Source: Novosphingobium olei
Lineage (GTDB): Bacteria > Pseudomonadota > Alphaproteobacteria > Sphingomonadales > Sphingomonadaceae
Reading direction: 5' to 3'
Length of the DNA: 64,000 nucleotides
Assembly (NCBI RefSeq): GCF_012927405.1
Contig: NZ_JABBGM010000006.1
Location: 1-64,000, forward strand
Shown: one piece after another, positions 15,166-23,631 of the stretch
How the letters are laid out: the number at the start of each line of letters is the position of its first letter
Numbering within the stretch: position 1 is the stretch's first letter
Notes under the pieces: model-generated
Seen by the model: the letters and a program-made list of their open reading frames with translations, nothing else
Told to the model about the DNA's origin: nothing
Databases searched by the model: none
Translations under genes and position numbers: made by a program

Positions 15166-15282
15166 TCAGCGGTTCACTACGCTGGCGATGACGTTGGTGC
15201 CGATCGCAAAAAGCGCGAGCACCAGCGCGACTATCGCGAGCGCCAATACCCACTCCCCCCCATTCCAATGTGGCAGTTTCAT
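15166..15282 (-). CDS. Micro membrane protein (38 residues)
   Basis: MKLPHWNGGEWVLALAIVAL begins a single hydrophobic helix continuing VLALFAIGTNVIASVVNR. A short AAGG site precedes the ATG. It is the second leftward micro-ORF; it faces the structured tract at 15332-15429. Nothing beyond membrane insertion can be claimed. Confidence 0.5.
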   Translation of the reverse strand: MKLPHWNGGEWVLALAIVALVLALFAIGTNVIASVVNR

Positions 15283-15331
15283 CACAGCCTTTGCCCCTAA
15301 GTGTACGTTGTAGAGGCAGTGATGCTCCGCG

Positions 15332-15429
15332 GCCTCATTTCCCGAATGAGGCAGATTTATATGAATTGTTAAAGCGGGAACCGCTTTGTCGCGTCTGCCG
15401 CAGCGAATCTAATTCGCTATTTTGCTGCG
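15332..15429. repeat. Three consecutive perfect inverted repeats
   Basis: GCCTCATT/AATGAGGC (15332-15352, 5-base loop), AAAGCGG/CCGCTTT (15371-15387, 3-base loop) and AGCGAAT/ATTCGCT (15402-15418, 3-base loop) follow one another. CGCAGC/GCTGCG (15399-15429) offers a competing stem around the third. The arms differ in sequence, which fits a folded RNA better than repeats of one operator. The tract lies in the divergent gap between two micro membrane protein genes. Confidence 0.5.
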
Positions 15430-15544
15430 AAGCGCTCACAACGTTATCTGTAGTTATGGCAAACCATCGCCAAGTCGCGAAAAATACCATAACTATCGAT
15501 AACATAAAGACAATCTGGTGGCGCGACCTCTATGCAGCGCGGCC

Positions 15545-15655
15545 ATGAGCGAAGTGATCATTGTTGTCGTGGCTGTCGCCGCATTCCCAGTCGCGTTCGC
15601 GATTTCAGAATGGTTCTGCCGGCGTCACGTTGAGCGGAGCCGGTGGCGGAAGTAG
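15545..15655 (+). CDS. Micro membrane protein (36 residues)
   Basis: MSEVIIVVVAVAAFPVAFAI is a transmembrane helix, followed by SEWFCRRHVERSRWRK, a basic tail. The layout mirrors the 14943-15044 product (hydrophobic N-terminus, aromatic pair, Arg/Lys tail). No clear ribosome-binding site is visible, which keeps confidence low. Confidence 0.4.
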   Translation: MSEVIIVVVAVAAFPVAFAISEWFCRRHVERSRWRK

Positions 15656-15663
15656 GGTTGGCG

Positions 15664-15689
15664 CCCACAAGCGTATTTCACGTTGTGGG
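15664..15689. repeat. Inverted repeat near the attachment site
   Basis: CCCACAA (15664-15670) pairs with TTGTGGG (15683-15689), with an inner CGT/ACG pair. It lies about 70 bases inside the element from the tRNA and could be a terminator or an arm site for the integration machinery. Confidence 0.35.
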
Positions 15690-15759
15690 GAGGGATGTGG
15701 GTATCAGTCTTCGCCAAAATCCATAAAGCATTGTTATTCTTCTAAAAATAAACAAGGAT

Positions 15760-15836
15760 TGGCGCGCCCTACAGGATTCGAACCTGTGACCACCCGCTTA
15801 GAAGGCGGGTGCTCTATCCAGCTGAGCTAAGGGCGC
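15760..15836 (-). tRNA. tRNA-Arg (anticodon UCU)
   Basis: A full cloverleaf reads leftward from 15836: acceptor GCGCCCT pairs with AGGGCGC, the D-arm is AGCTCAGCTGGATAGAGC, the anticodon arm is CCCGC-CTTCTAA-GCGGG giving UCU, the T-loop is GGTTCGAATCC, and CCA is encoded. It reads AGA codons. Its 3' end faces the phage element, so it is the likely attB. Confidence 0.97.
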
Positions 15837-15904
15837 GCGTCCTTGTTCGGGCTTCCCATAAGCGTGCTTTGCGCGCCGTGCAAACCGCGATAGCAAGCTG
15901 AGCC

Positions 15905-16729
15905 ATGACCCAGACGCCTCACGATCCAGCAGCCGCGCCCGCCGACCCGTCGCATCTTGCCCGCATCGGAGGCACAGCGGGGGGAAGGCGCCATTTCCGT
16001 TACTTCGACGTGATGATGGCCGCCTTCGTTGCCATCCTGTTGCTGTCGAACCTGATCGGCGCGGCCAAGCTGGCGAGTGTTCAGGGGATCACGTTCGGCG
16101 CAGGTATCCTGTTCTTCCCTGTCTCCTACGTTCTCGGCGACGTGCTGACCGAAGTGTACGGCTATGCCCATGCGCGTCGCTGCGTCTGGGTTGGCTTCTT
16201 CGCGCTGCTGTTCATGGCGATGATGAGCTTCGTCGTCGTCGCCATGCCGCCCGCGCAGGACTGGGGTTGCGCGTCGAGTGCGGACCCGATGTTCGCCGAA
16301 CTTGTCGCCAAGACATCGCCCGGCACGATCTGCCAGACGACGTATGAATCGGTGTTCGGCAGCACGTGGCGCATCGTTCTCGCCTCGGTCCTCGCCTTCT
16401 GGGCAGGCGAGTTCGTCAATTCCTTCGTGCTTGCCCGAATGAAGGTGTGGACCGATGGAAAGCACCTGTGGACGCGCACGATCGGCTCGACGGTATTCGG
16501 GCAGGCGGTCGACAGCGCGATCTTCTATCCGGTCGCGTTCCTGGGCACGTGGACCACGCAGGCAGTATTGACGGTGATGGTGACGAACTGGGCGATGAAA
16601 GTGTTGTGGGAAGTGGTTCTCACCCCGGTGACCTACGCGGTTGTCGGCACGCTCAAGAAGCGGGAAGGGGTGGACGTGTTCGACACCGACACCAATTTCT
16701 CCCCCTTCGCGACTGTCAAGGAAGGCTGA
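15905..16729 (+). CDS. Queuosine precursor transporter (YhhQ/QPTR family)
   Basis: A 274-residue inner-membrane protein with about six transmembrane helices, belonging to the VUT/YhhQ family that imports queuosine precursors (preQ0 or preQ1) for tRNA wobble modification. Typical segments are ILLLSNLIGAAKL, FPVSYVLGDVLTEVYGY, FWAGEFVNSFVLARMKVWT and WTRTIGSTVFGQAVDSAIFY. The N-terminal 30 residues are cytoplasmic and Pro/Ala-rich. It ends three bases from the convergent AraC-type gene. Confidence 0.9.
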   Translation: MTQTPHDPAAAPADPSHLARIGGTAGGRRHFRYFDVMMAAFVAILLLSNLIGAAKLASVQGITFGAGILFFPVSYVLGDVLTEVYGYAHARRCVWVGFFALLFMAMMSFVVVAMPPAQDWGCASSADPMFAELVAKTSPGTICQTTYESVFGSTWRIVLASVLAFWAGEFVNSFVLARMKVWTDGKHLWTRTIGSTVFGQAVDSAIFYPVAFLGTWTTQAVLTVMVTNWAMKVLWEVVLTPVTYAVVGTLKKREGVDVFDTDTNFSPFATVKEG

Positions 16730-16732
16730 GCG

Positions 16733-17905
16733 TCAGGCCGCTCTGGACGTGTCCGCTGGCGCGATCAGCGAACGGCGGTAGCGGCCCGGGGGCGTTCCGA
16801 ACCACGCGCGGAACGAGCGCCCGAACGTCGACATGTCGGTAAAGCCGATGGCGGAAGCGACCTCTGCGAGCGAGAGGCTTTCGCGCCGGATGAGGTCGGC
16901 GGTCAGCCGCTTGCGTTCTTCATCCACGATTGCGTGGAAGCTCGTTTTGGCGCTCGCGAGCATGCGCACCATCGTCCGGTTGGATACGCCCTCCCGCCCT
17001 GCCACTTCCTTCAGCCGTGGGACGCGGCGATCGCGTGCGAGATGGTCGCACACGATCTGGCGGATTCGGCCGACGACGTCGGTTTCCTGGGCCCGCTGCA
17101 TCCGGTCGCGGTGCGCCGCCAGCATGGCCCTCCATTCGACCGGATCGTGCTGCGCGTTGGGAATTTGGGCCCAGGATGCGGGAAATTCGAAGCGATCTTG
17201 CGCTGCCTCGGTGACAACCGAGCATCCGAAGCTGCGCTCGATCACCCCAACGGTTGCGGTGTGTGAAGAGCGTAGGTGCAAGCAGGCTTCGACCATTCGC
17301 GGACCTGCGTAGATCTGCGCCAGCTTGGCCGCGACGATCAGCGCGACAAGCGCGGTGGCGTCGGACACGGGACCCATTTCGACCGGGTGATCCACCTCGA
17401 ACGCCGCGCGCCCGTGCGGGCCTGTCCGATAGCAGTAGCAAACGTGCGGGATGCCGGCGGAGGCGGCATCGGCCATGATCCCGAATGTCGAGGCAAGGTC
17501 TGGCGCGCCAAGCATCAACAGCATGTCAGCGCTGGATACGACGGGCCAGCTCATTTCAGCGAGGCGGCCGGCCAGTGCGGGCAGGTGACCGGCATCGACG
17601 ATGTTGGCAAGAAGCAGCACGTCGTCCGACAACGTGATCGTCACAGGCAACGCGCCCTGGTGGCCGGCAAGGCCGGTCCCGCGATAGAGCCATTCGGGCC
17701 AGCCGAGCCACTGCGCGAAGCTGCGCAACATGCCCGAGCGGACGGGGCGGTCCAGATCGCGTTGCAGCGCAATCAGACCACGCAGCGCCGCCGCCCTGGC
17801 CGCGCCGACGAGGGCGGTTCCGTCCGGGACCGGACCCGGTGCCGGCTCAAAGAAGCCCGTTGCCACAGCCACGGGCTCGATGGAATGGTTGGATGGCGGC
17901 ATCAT
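16733..17905 (-). CDS. AraC-family transcriptional regulator
   Basis: A 390-residue regulator. The N-terminal two thirds fit the arabinose-binding-like domain of OruR/ArgR-type AraC regulators; the C-terminal 100 residues hold two helix-turn-helix units, the second ending LSLAEVASAIGFTDMSTFGRSFRAWFG-TPPGRYR. ATG 17905 follows GGGGAC and is preferred over an upstream ATG at 17974. Its target is not evident; the 390-base upstream gap probably holds its promoter and that of the secreted protein at 18296. Confidence 0.85.
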   Translation of the reverse strand: MMPPSNHSIEPVAVATGFFEPAPGPVPDGTALVGAARAAALRGLIALQRDLDRPVRSGMLRSFAQWLGWPEWLYRGTGLAGHQGALPVTITLSDDVLLLANIVDAGHLPALAGRLAEMSWPVVSSADMLLMLGAPDLASTFGIMADAASAGIPHVCYCYRTGPHGRAAFEVDHPVEMGPVSDATALVALIVAAKLAQIYAGPRMVEACLHLRSSHTATVGVIERSFGCSVVTEAAQDRFEFPASWAQIPNAQHDPVEWRAMLAAHRDRMQRAQETDVVGRIRQIVCDHLARDRRVPRLKEVAGREGVSNRTMVRMLASAKTSFHAIVDEERKRLTADLIRRESLSLAEVASAIGFTDMSTFGRSFRAWFGTPPGRYRRSLIAPADTSRAA

Positions 17906-18295
17906 CAGTCGCGGTCCCCGGATCTGGCTGGACAATCGAGGAAGCGCTGCGCGCCTCTTCAAATTATCCAGCAAAACCAGAAAGATAATTCAGAGCGAAA
18001 ATTCGTCTTTGTTTTGTCGCGACCGCTTTGTCGGATGCAAAACGACTGCATCCGAGCGTTAAGGGTATATGGTGTGGCGCATTTAGCCAAGTTGTTGCGG
18101 AATGCCGGATCATGTCTTTTGGGGAAAGTTGCTGCCGGACCGTTCACCATGACGCGCTGCAGACCAGGCTATCGCATTGCCTCATTTGGCGCGTGTTGCC
18201 CATTTTCGGTCGTCATTTGTCAAATGGACTGATGCGTCGGCATCTCTACTGTCAGCTTGCACGCCAATGTCGGGCGGTAACAGGGGACAGCGACG
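17906..18295. other. Intergenic region, divergent promoters
   Basis: A 390-base gap between the leftward AraC gene and the rightward secreted protein. It is richer in A+T than the flanks. I found no open frame with coding character and no strong hairpin; it most likely carries both promoters and the regulator's sites. Confidence 0.5.
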
Positions 18296-19090
18296 ATGCA
18301 CACCTTCAAGCTTACAACGGGTATTGCAGCCGCCTTGGCGATGGCTGTGCAGGCAATGCCGGTCGAGGCCCAGGCTGGGCTGCCCGGATCGGTGCGCGAC
18401 CTTGTGGGAGCGAGGGCCGCGGGCGGTGAGCAGGAGATGACCCGGCGGGGGTTCAAGGAAGTGCACACCAGCACAAGCGGTTCGCGCAAATACGGCACAT
18501 GGTGGAACGAGAACACCAACGAGTGCATCGTCGTGACGACCTATGACGGCCGCTACGAGGCGCTGGCCGTCACCAACCACGAAGACTGCAAGAAGAAGGG
18601 CGATGGCGGCAAGACGGCTGCGATCGCCATTGGCGCGGCGGCGCTGATCGGTGCCCTGGCGATCGCCGGCAGCGGTCACAAGGACAAGGACGAAAACTAT
18701 CGCCGGGCCTACGACCGGGGATACCGCGATGGCTATGACGGACGTCGCTACGACAACTACGACAACAACTCGGGCTATTCAGACGGCTACAACGAGGGCC
18801 GGCGCCAGAGCAACCGGCCGGGCGGCGGCAACTGGGGCGGCAATGGCGGTTCGTGGAACAACAACGGCAGCGGGTGGGTCAACGTCAACGATCTGGTGAA
18901 CCGCTCCACCGGCCAGGCGTGGCGCGAACTGGGATTCCGCGGCTTTCGTGTACGCGATGACAAGTACAACCGCGACGAGCGCTATGCCACGTTCTGGCGT
19001 CAGCGTTCCGGCCAGTGCATCATCGTGCGGGCGCGCTACGAGACAGTACGGTCGATCGAGGATACGTCGCCGCGCACTTGCGATCGCTGA
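18296..19090 (+). CDS. Secreted protein with duplicated domain and Gly/Asn/Tyr-rich linker
   Basis: A 264-residue protein with a signal peptide (MHTFKLTTGIAAALAMAVQA, cut near VEAQA). Two similar ~60-residue units flank a linker: unit 1 at about 35-100 (GFKEVHTS..TWWNENTNECIVV) and unit 2 at about 200-263 (GFRGFRVR..TFWRQRSGQCIIV). A short hydrophobic helix (about 105-122) follows unit 1, so the second unit may be membrane-tethered. The linker is RDGYDGRRYDNYD-like and disordered. AGGGGAC precedes the ATG. An envelope role is likely; activity unknown. Confidence 0.7.
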   Translation: MHTFKLTTGIAAALAMAVQAMPVEAQAGLPGSVRDLVGARAAGGEQEMTRRGFKEVHTSTSGSRKYGTWWNENTNECIVVTTYDGRYEALAVTNHEDCKKKGDGGKTAAIAIGAAALIGALAIAGSGHKDKDENYRRAYDRGYRDGYDGRRYDNYDNNSGYSDGYNEGRRQSNRPGGGNWGGNGGSWNNNGSGWVNVNDLVNRSTGQAWRELGFRGFRVRDDKYNRDERYATFWRQRSGQCIIVRARYETVRSIEDTSPRTCDR

Positions 19091-19111
19091 TAGCGGTCAA
19101 GATCCGACGTT

Positions 19112-20137
19112 ATGTCGCACGAAGAAGGGACGCGCCGCGTCAGTCGGTCATTTCCGATGGTCTGTGCGCTGTTGCTTCTGGTCGCCCCTGCAACTGTACA
19201 AGCGCAAGGCAGACAGACGTCTTCTCCTGTGGAGTTCGCGCGCGATGCGGACGCGCTTCGTCCCGGTGAGTGGGTCTGGGCTGAAAGCATAGCGCCGGCG
19301 GGGCCAGTGCTGATCTACGTCGACGTCGCGCGCCAGATTGCCACGATCTATCGCAATGGCGTCCGGTTTGCGGTTTCGACTGTTTCGACCGGCAAGAAAG
19401 GCTACGCAACGCCGACAGGCGTCTTCACCATCCTGCAAAAGGACAAGGATCACAGATCGAGCAAGTACAACAATGCGCCGATGTACTACCAGCAAAGGCT
19501 GACCTGGGACGGAGTGGCGCTCCACGCGGGCGGACTGCCCGGCTATCCAGAGAGTCACGGCTGCGTTCACCTGCCTATCGCGTTCGCCAAGTTGTTGTTT
19601 GGAACGACGCAGATGGGTGGGACGGTAATCGTCAGCGGAAGTGCTGGCGTGGTAACTACGGCCAGCGAGGCAAGCGTGCTTTCCGATGTTGATCATCTCG
19701 GAAAGCCGGCCGAGCATTTGCCGCTCGCAGGCGGGCAGCAATGGCGGTTGGAACCGCAGAAATCGCCGACTGGACCGCTGTCGCTGATCGTGTCGCGCGC
19801 TGACCAACGCGTGATCGTATTGCGCAACGGGCGTGAGATAGGTCGTTCACGCATTACCATGCCCGACGTCAGCGACGAAACCCACGTATATACGTTCAGT
19901 GCCATCGTTGAGGGCAAGTACCTGTGGACTGTCGCGGGGGTTCCCGGCCATGGTCAGGGCGCGAGTGACCGGGTGCAGCCGTGGCTGGCTGAACGGATCG
20001 ACATTCCGGCTGAGTTCCTTTCACGCGTGCGGTCACAACTTCAGCCGGGCGCATCGATCCTCGTGACGGACGCACCAGTGCTCAAGAGCAACAGTGGAAG
20101 GCACATGACTGTACTGGCATCGGCCGCCGACAGGTAA
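19112..20137 (+). CDS. L,D-transpeptidase (YkuD domain)
   Basis: A 341-residue exported enzyme that forms 3-3 crosslinks in peptidoglycan or attaches proteins to it. A signal peptide (MVCALLLLVAPATVQAQ) starts at Met16, so ATG 19157 may be the true start. The YkuD domain covers about 65-180, with catalytic HAGGLPGYPESHGCVHLP (the Cys in SHGC). The C-terminal half (about 215-330) looks like a second, degenerate copy (SLIVSRADQRVIVLRNG) without a catalytic Cys. It follows the secreted protein by 21 bases and may share its transcript. Confidence 0.88.
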   Translation: MSHEEGTRRVSRSFPMVCALLLLVAPATVQAQGRQTSSPVEFARDADALRPGEWVWAESIAPAGPVLIYVDVARQIATIYRNGVRFAVSTVSTGKKGYATPTGVFTILQKDKDHRSSKYNNAPMYYQQRLTWDGVALHAGGLPGYPESHGCVHLPIAFAKLLFGTTQMGGTVIVSGSAGVVTTASEASVLSDVDHLGKPAEHLPLAGGQQWRLEPQKSPTGPLSLIVSRADQRVIVLRNGREIGRSRITMPDVSDETHVYTFSAIVEGKYLWTVAGVPGHGQGASDRVQPWLAERIDIPAEFLSRVRSQLQPGASILVTDAPVLKSNSGRHMTVLASAADR

Positions 20138-20173
20138 GGCGAGCAGGGTTCCAGCGGCTACGGCGCCAAGTAA

Positions 20174-22210
20174 TCACCAGATCTTCACGCGCTGATCGGG
20201 CGGCAGGTAGAGCTTGTCGCCCGGCTTGACGCCGAAGGCATCATACCAGGCGTCGATGTTGCGGACGACGCCGTTGACGCGGAACGGGTTGGCGCTGTGA
20301 TTGTCCGACAGAGCCTGGCGGCGCAGTTCCTCGGGCACGGTGACATTGCGCCAGACTTGTCCCCACGACAGGAAATAGCGCTGATCGCCGTTGAGGCCGT
20401 CGATCACCTTGTCCTGCCCGCCCAGCTTGTCGGCGACATAGCGTCGATAGGCGTCATAGGCGATCGACAGCCCGCCCAGATCGCCGATGTTCTCGCCAAG
20501 GTTCTGCTTGCCGTTGATGTGGGTGCCGGGCACAGGCTCGTACTGGTTGTACTGTTCGATCAGGCCGGCCGTGCGTTTGTTGAATTCGGTGCGGCTGGCG
20601 TCGGTCCACCAGTTGCGAAGACGGCCGTCGCCGTCCGACTGGCTTCCGGAATCGTCGAAGCCGTGACCGAATTCATGACCGATCACCGCGGCGATCGCGC
20701 CGAAGTTCACGGCCGCATCAGCCTTGGGATCGAAATAGGGTGGCTGCAGGAATCCTGCCGGGAATGTGATCGAGTTGAGCGAGGCCATGTAGCCTGCGTT
20801 CACTTCCTGAGGATGATATGGCCACTCCCAGTCGCGACGTCCCTCGAGCAGCAGCGCACGCTGGTCGTCACGGCTCCAGGCTTCCTTGCGCCGGACATTG
20901 CCGAACAGGTCATCGGGCCGGATGACGATCGAGGAGTAATCGTGCCACTTTTCGGGAAAGCCGATGTGCTGGCTGACTTTCGCAAGCTTGGCTTGTGCCT
21001 CCGCGCGCGTCGCGTCATCCATCCATGGAAGCGCAGCGATGCGGTCGTGGAATGCCGAGCGCATGTAGCCGATCATCTCGGAAACCTGGGCGCGGTAGCT
21101 TTCGGGGAAATGGCGCGCGACATAGATGCGGCCGATCTGCTCCCCGACCAGCCCGTTCGTGCTGGCGATCGCGCGTTGCAGCTCCGGGCGCCGCACCTTG
21201 ATCCCGAGAAGCTTGCGACTGTGAAAATCGAAGTTAGCCTCTTGCCAATCGCTGCTCAGCAACGGTGCTGCACCGTCCAGCAATGAAAAGCGCATGTAGT
21301 CGCGTACGGTGTCGACAGGGGTGGCCAAAGTCAGCGCCACGATGTCCTTGATGGCGCTGTCCGTGCGGACGTTGATCTTCGGGGAAACATCCAGTCCGCC
21401 AAGGCCCGCCAGGAAGGACTTCCAGCCGACGCCCGGCGCATACCGGTCCAGTTCGGCGAGAGTCATCGGGTGGTACATCTTCTCTTGGTCACGCAACCGG
21501 TCGAGCGGCCACTGCCGGCGGGCTACCTCGATCTCGAAGGCAAGCGCCCGGTCCGCGCGGCCTTCTGCATCGTCGAATCCGCCGCGCTTGAACGTTGCAG
21601 CCATGTAGTCGAGCAGGAGCTTGCGCATCGTCGCGTATGGTTCGCCATCGCCCAGATAGTAGTCGCGGGCGGGAAGCGTCAGCGGCCCCTGCTGCAGTGC
21701 TGCAAGATTGCTCTTCGGATTGGCAGGGTCCGCCAATACGCCACCAACAATGACGCCGCCTTGCCCAGGCTGGGTCATCAGGTGGAACAACTGCGCGTGG
21801 GTGCGCGCTTCGTTCAGCAACGCGAGGTCCGGCAAGATCGGCTTCATGCCGAGTGCGTCAAGCCGGGCCTGATCGGAGAAGGCGCGGTAGGCGTCCGCGA
21901 TTTGTTGCTCCGGCGAGTTGCGAGCATGCGCTTCGCCAAGCAGGTCGTTGATGATGGCGCCGACGCGCTGCTCGTTCGCAAGATAGATCCGGGTCGGATC
22001 GTCGTAGCTCGTCAAGCCTTGCGGAATGACGGCGGTTTTGAGCCAACCCTCGTTGACGTAGGCGTAGAAATCGTCGCCCGGGCGGATGGTTGTCGAGAAG
22101 TTCTTCGTCTCGACCCCCCAGGTCCCGAACTGCGGGGCATCGGAAGCGAAGGCTGGCGCGCAGAGCACCATGACCGCGGCTGCCGTGGCGAAAAGATGAC
22201 GAGTTTTCAT
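20174..22210 (-). CDS. M13-family zinc metallopeptidase (neprilysin-like)
   Basis: A 678-residue exported peptidase. A signal peptide (MKTRHLFATAAAVMVLCAPA) is followed by the M13 N-terminal domain and the catalytic domain with zinc motif HEFGHGFDD, the third ligand in ENIGDLGG and the substrate-binding NAGYMAS segment. The length matches PepO-type bacterial enzymes that cut peptides in the periplasm. It lies downstream of aqpZ on the same strand with a 25-base gap, so read-through is possible. Confidence 0.93.
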   Translation of the reverse strand: MKTRHLFATAAAVMVLCAPAFASDAPQFGTWGVETKNFSTTIRPGDDFYAYVNEGWLKTAVIPQGLTSYDDPTRIYLANEQRVGAIINDLLGEAHARNSPEQQIADAYRAFSDQARLDALGMKPILPDLALLNEARTHAQLFHLMTQPGQGGVIVGGVLADPANPKSNLAALQQGPLTLPARDYYLGDGEPYATMRKLLLDYMAATFKRGGFDDAEGRADRALAFEIEVARRQWPLDRLRDQEKMYHPMTLAELDRYAPGVGWKSFLAGLGGLDVSPKINVRTDSAIKDIVALTLATPVDTVRDYMRFSLLDGAAPLLSSDWQEANFDFHSRKLLGIKVRRPELQRAIASTNGLVGEQIGRIYVARHFPESYRAQVSEMIGYMRSAFHDRIAALPWMDDATRAEAQAKLAKVSQHIGFPEKWHDYSSIVIRPDDLFGNVRRKEAWSRDDQRALLLEGRRDWEWPYHPQEVNAGYMASLNSITFPAGFLQPPYFDPKADAAVNFGAIAAVIGHEFGHGFDDSGSQSDGDGRLRNWWTDASRTEFNKRTAGLIEQYNQYEPVPGTHINGKQNLGENIGDLGGLSIAYDAYRRYVADKLGGQDKVIDGLNGDQRYFLSWGQVWRNVTVPEELRRQALSDNHSANPFRVNGVVRNIDAWYDAFGVKPGDKLYLPPDQRVKIW

Positions 22211-22235
22211 GACGATCGTCCTGTTGAACAGACGC

Positions 22236-22955
22236 TCAGTTCCCCGAGACTTCCGTGGGAGTGGGCATATCGGGGCTCAGCAGGCGATAGGCGACACCGC
22301 CCAAGGCTCCGCCAATGAGCGGAGCAACCCAGAACAGCCAGAGCTGCTGCAGCGCCCAACCACCGACGAACAGCGCCGGGCCGGTGCTGCGCGCAGGGTT
22401 GACCGAGGTGTTGGTCACCGGGATCGAGACCAGGTGGATCAGCGTCCGGCACAGGCCGATGGCGATCGGCGCAAAGCCCTTGGGGGCGCTGCCATGCGTG
22501 GCACCCATGATCACGAACAGGAACGCGAATGTCATCGCGACTTCGGCGACAAAGGCAGCGCCTTGCGAGTAGCCGCCCGGCGAGTGCTCGCCAAAGCCGT
22601 TCGAGGCGAAGCCACCGGCGAGGCTGAAATCCGGCGTGCCGCTGGCGATCGCATAAAGCACGCCGGCCCCGAAGATCGCACCCGACACTTGCGCTGCGAT
22701 GTATCCAGGAAGATCGGATGCGCTGAAACGGCCGCCGGCCCCGAGACCCACCGAGACGGCGGGGTTCAGGTGGCATCCCGAGACATGACCGATCGAATAC
22801 GCCATGGTGAGCACTGTAAGGCCAAAGGCCAGGGATACCCCCGCAAGGCCAATGCCGACTTCGGGAAAGGTCGCGGCAAGCACGGCACTGCCGCAGCCAC
22901 CAAGCACCAGCCAGGCCGTTCCAAGAAATTCCGCAATCAGTCGCTTCGCCATCAT
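22236..22955 (-). CDS. aqpZ: Aquaporin Z water channel
   Basis: A 239-residue, six-helix inner-membrane water channel. Both pore motifs are present: HLNPAVS and [10 protein letters not shown]; Cys and Arg of the selectivity filter ([10 protein letters not shown]) fit AqpZ rather than a glycerol channel. [17 protein letters not shown] is the expected N-terminus, so the start is 22955 (or 22952), not the longer upstream frame. Confidence 0.95.
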   Translation of the reverse strand: MMAKRLIAEFLGTAWLVLGGCGSAVLAATFPEVGIGLAGVSLAFGLTVLTMAYSIGHVSGCHLNPAVSVGLGAGGRFSASDLPGYIAAQVSGAIFGAGVLYAIASGTPDFSLAGGFASNGFGEHSPGGYSQGAAFVAEVAMTFAFLFVIMGATHGSAPKGFAPIAIGLCRTLIHLVSIPVTNTSVNPARSTGPALFVGGWALQQLWLFWVAPLIGGALGGVAYRLLSPDMPTPTEVSGN

Positions 22956-23142
22956 CAGCCCCCAAACCGCGCACGCCAGATACGCGGTGGAGCGTAGTCC
23001 TGCCGGGCGTGTGCCAGTATAGGGCAAATGGCGTCACAGCGTGGGCAACACGTGACACGCTGGCCGGCGTTGTTCGCATCCGGTTGACACCAGACCTTCC
23101 TCGAGCACACGCCTGTGCACCTGGAAGGCGGAAGGACACGTC

Positions 23143-23631
23143 ATGACACATGATCGCTTGCTTGCACTCGCTGCGGTTCTGTCGGGGGCTTGGCTCGTCG
23201 GCGGCTGTGCGGCCGATGCAGTACCGTTGCCGACAACGGCGATCGCGCCGGCTCCCGCTTCGCCCGGCGGTCTGACCGGGACGAGCTGGCGGTTGGTCGA
23301 GGTACAATCGATGGACGATGCGCAAGGGACGTCCAAGGTGGGCGAGCGGGTGTACGAGATCGACTTTGGCGCCGACGGCCGCGCTGCGCTGAAGCTGGAC
23401 TGCAACCGGGGTGGGACGAGCTACACGGTCGTGCCGGCGAGTGAGCCCGGGGCGGGCAGTGTCACGTTCGGGCCAGCGGCATTGACCCGGGCGATGTGTC
23501 CCCCGGGATCGCTGGACACCAAGATCGCGCGTGACCTGCAGTACGTGCGCGGTTATCGCGTAGCTGGCGACACGCTGTCGCTTTCGCTGATGGCAGACGG
23601 CGGCATCTATGTGTGGAAGCGCGTACCCTGA
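23143..23631 (+). CDS. META-domain lipoprotein
   Basis: A 162-residue protein with a lipobox (LVGGC, Cys about residue 22) and a META/HslJ domain from about 45: LTGTSWRLVEVQS, IDFGADGRAALKLDCNRGGTSY and MCPPGSLD..ARDLQYVRGYRVAGDTLSL. Such lipoproteins are linked to outer-membrane stability or inhibitor resistance. AAGGAC precedes the ATG. It ends directly against the convergent mechanosensitive channel gene, with no spare base. Confidence 0.85.
   Translation: MTHDRLLALAAVLSGAWLVGGCAADAVPLPTTAIAPAPASPGGLTGTSWRLVEVQSMDDAQGTSKVGERVYEIDFGADGRAALKLDCNRGGTSYTVVPASEPGAGSVTFGPAALTRAMCPPGSLDTKIARDLQYVRGYRVAGDTLSLSLMADGGIYVWKRVP

Larger units (their letters stand above)
1..15759. mobile_element. Prophage-like or satellite element ending at tRNA-Arg
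   Basis: The region carries a primase-helicase, serine recombinase, terS-like gene, terL, HK97-gp10-like gene and tape measure, nearly all rightward with overlapping start and stop codons, which is phage-style packing. It ends next to the 3' end of the leftward tRNA-Arg gene at 15760, a common integration target. The left end lies outside the window, so the second attachment site and any tyrosine integrase cannot be seen. No portal, protease, capsid, tail-tip or lysis gene was found. A decayed prophage and a satellite are both possible. Confidence 0.85.
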
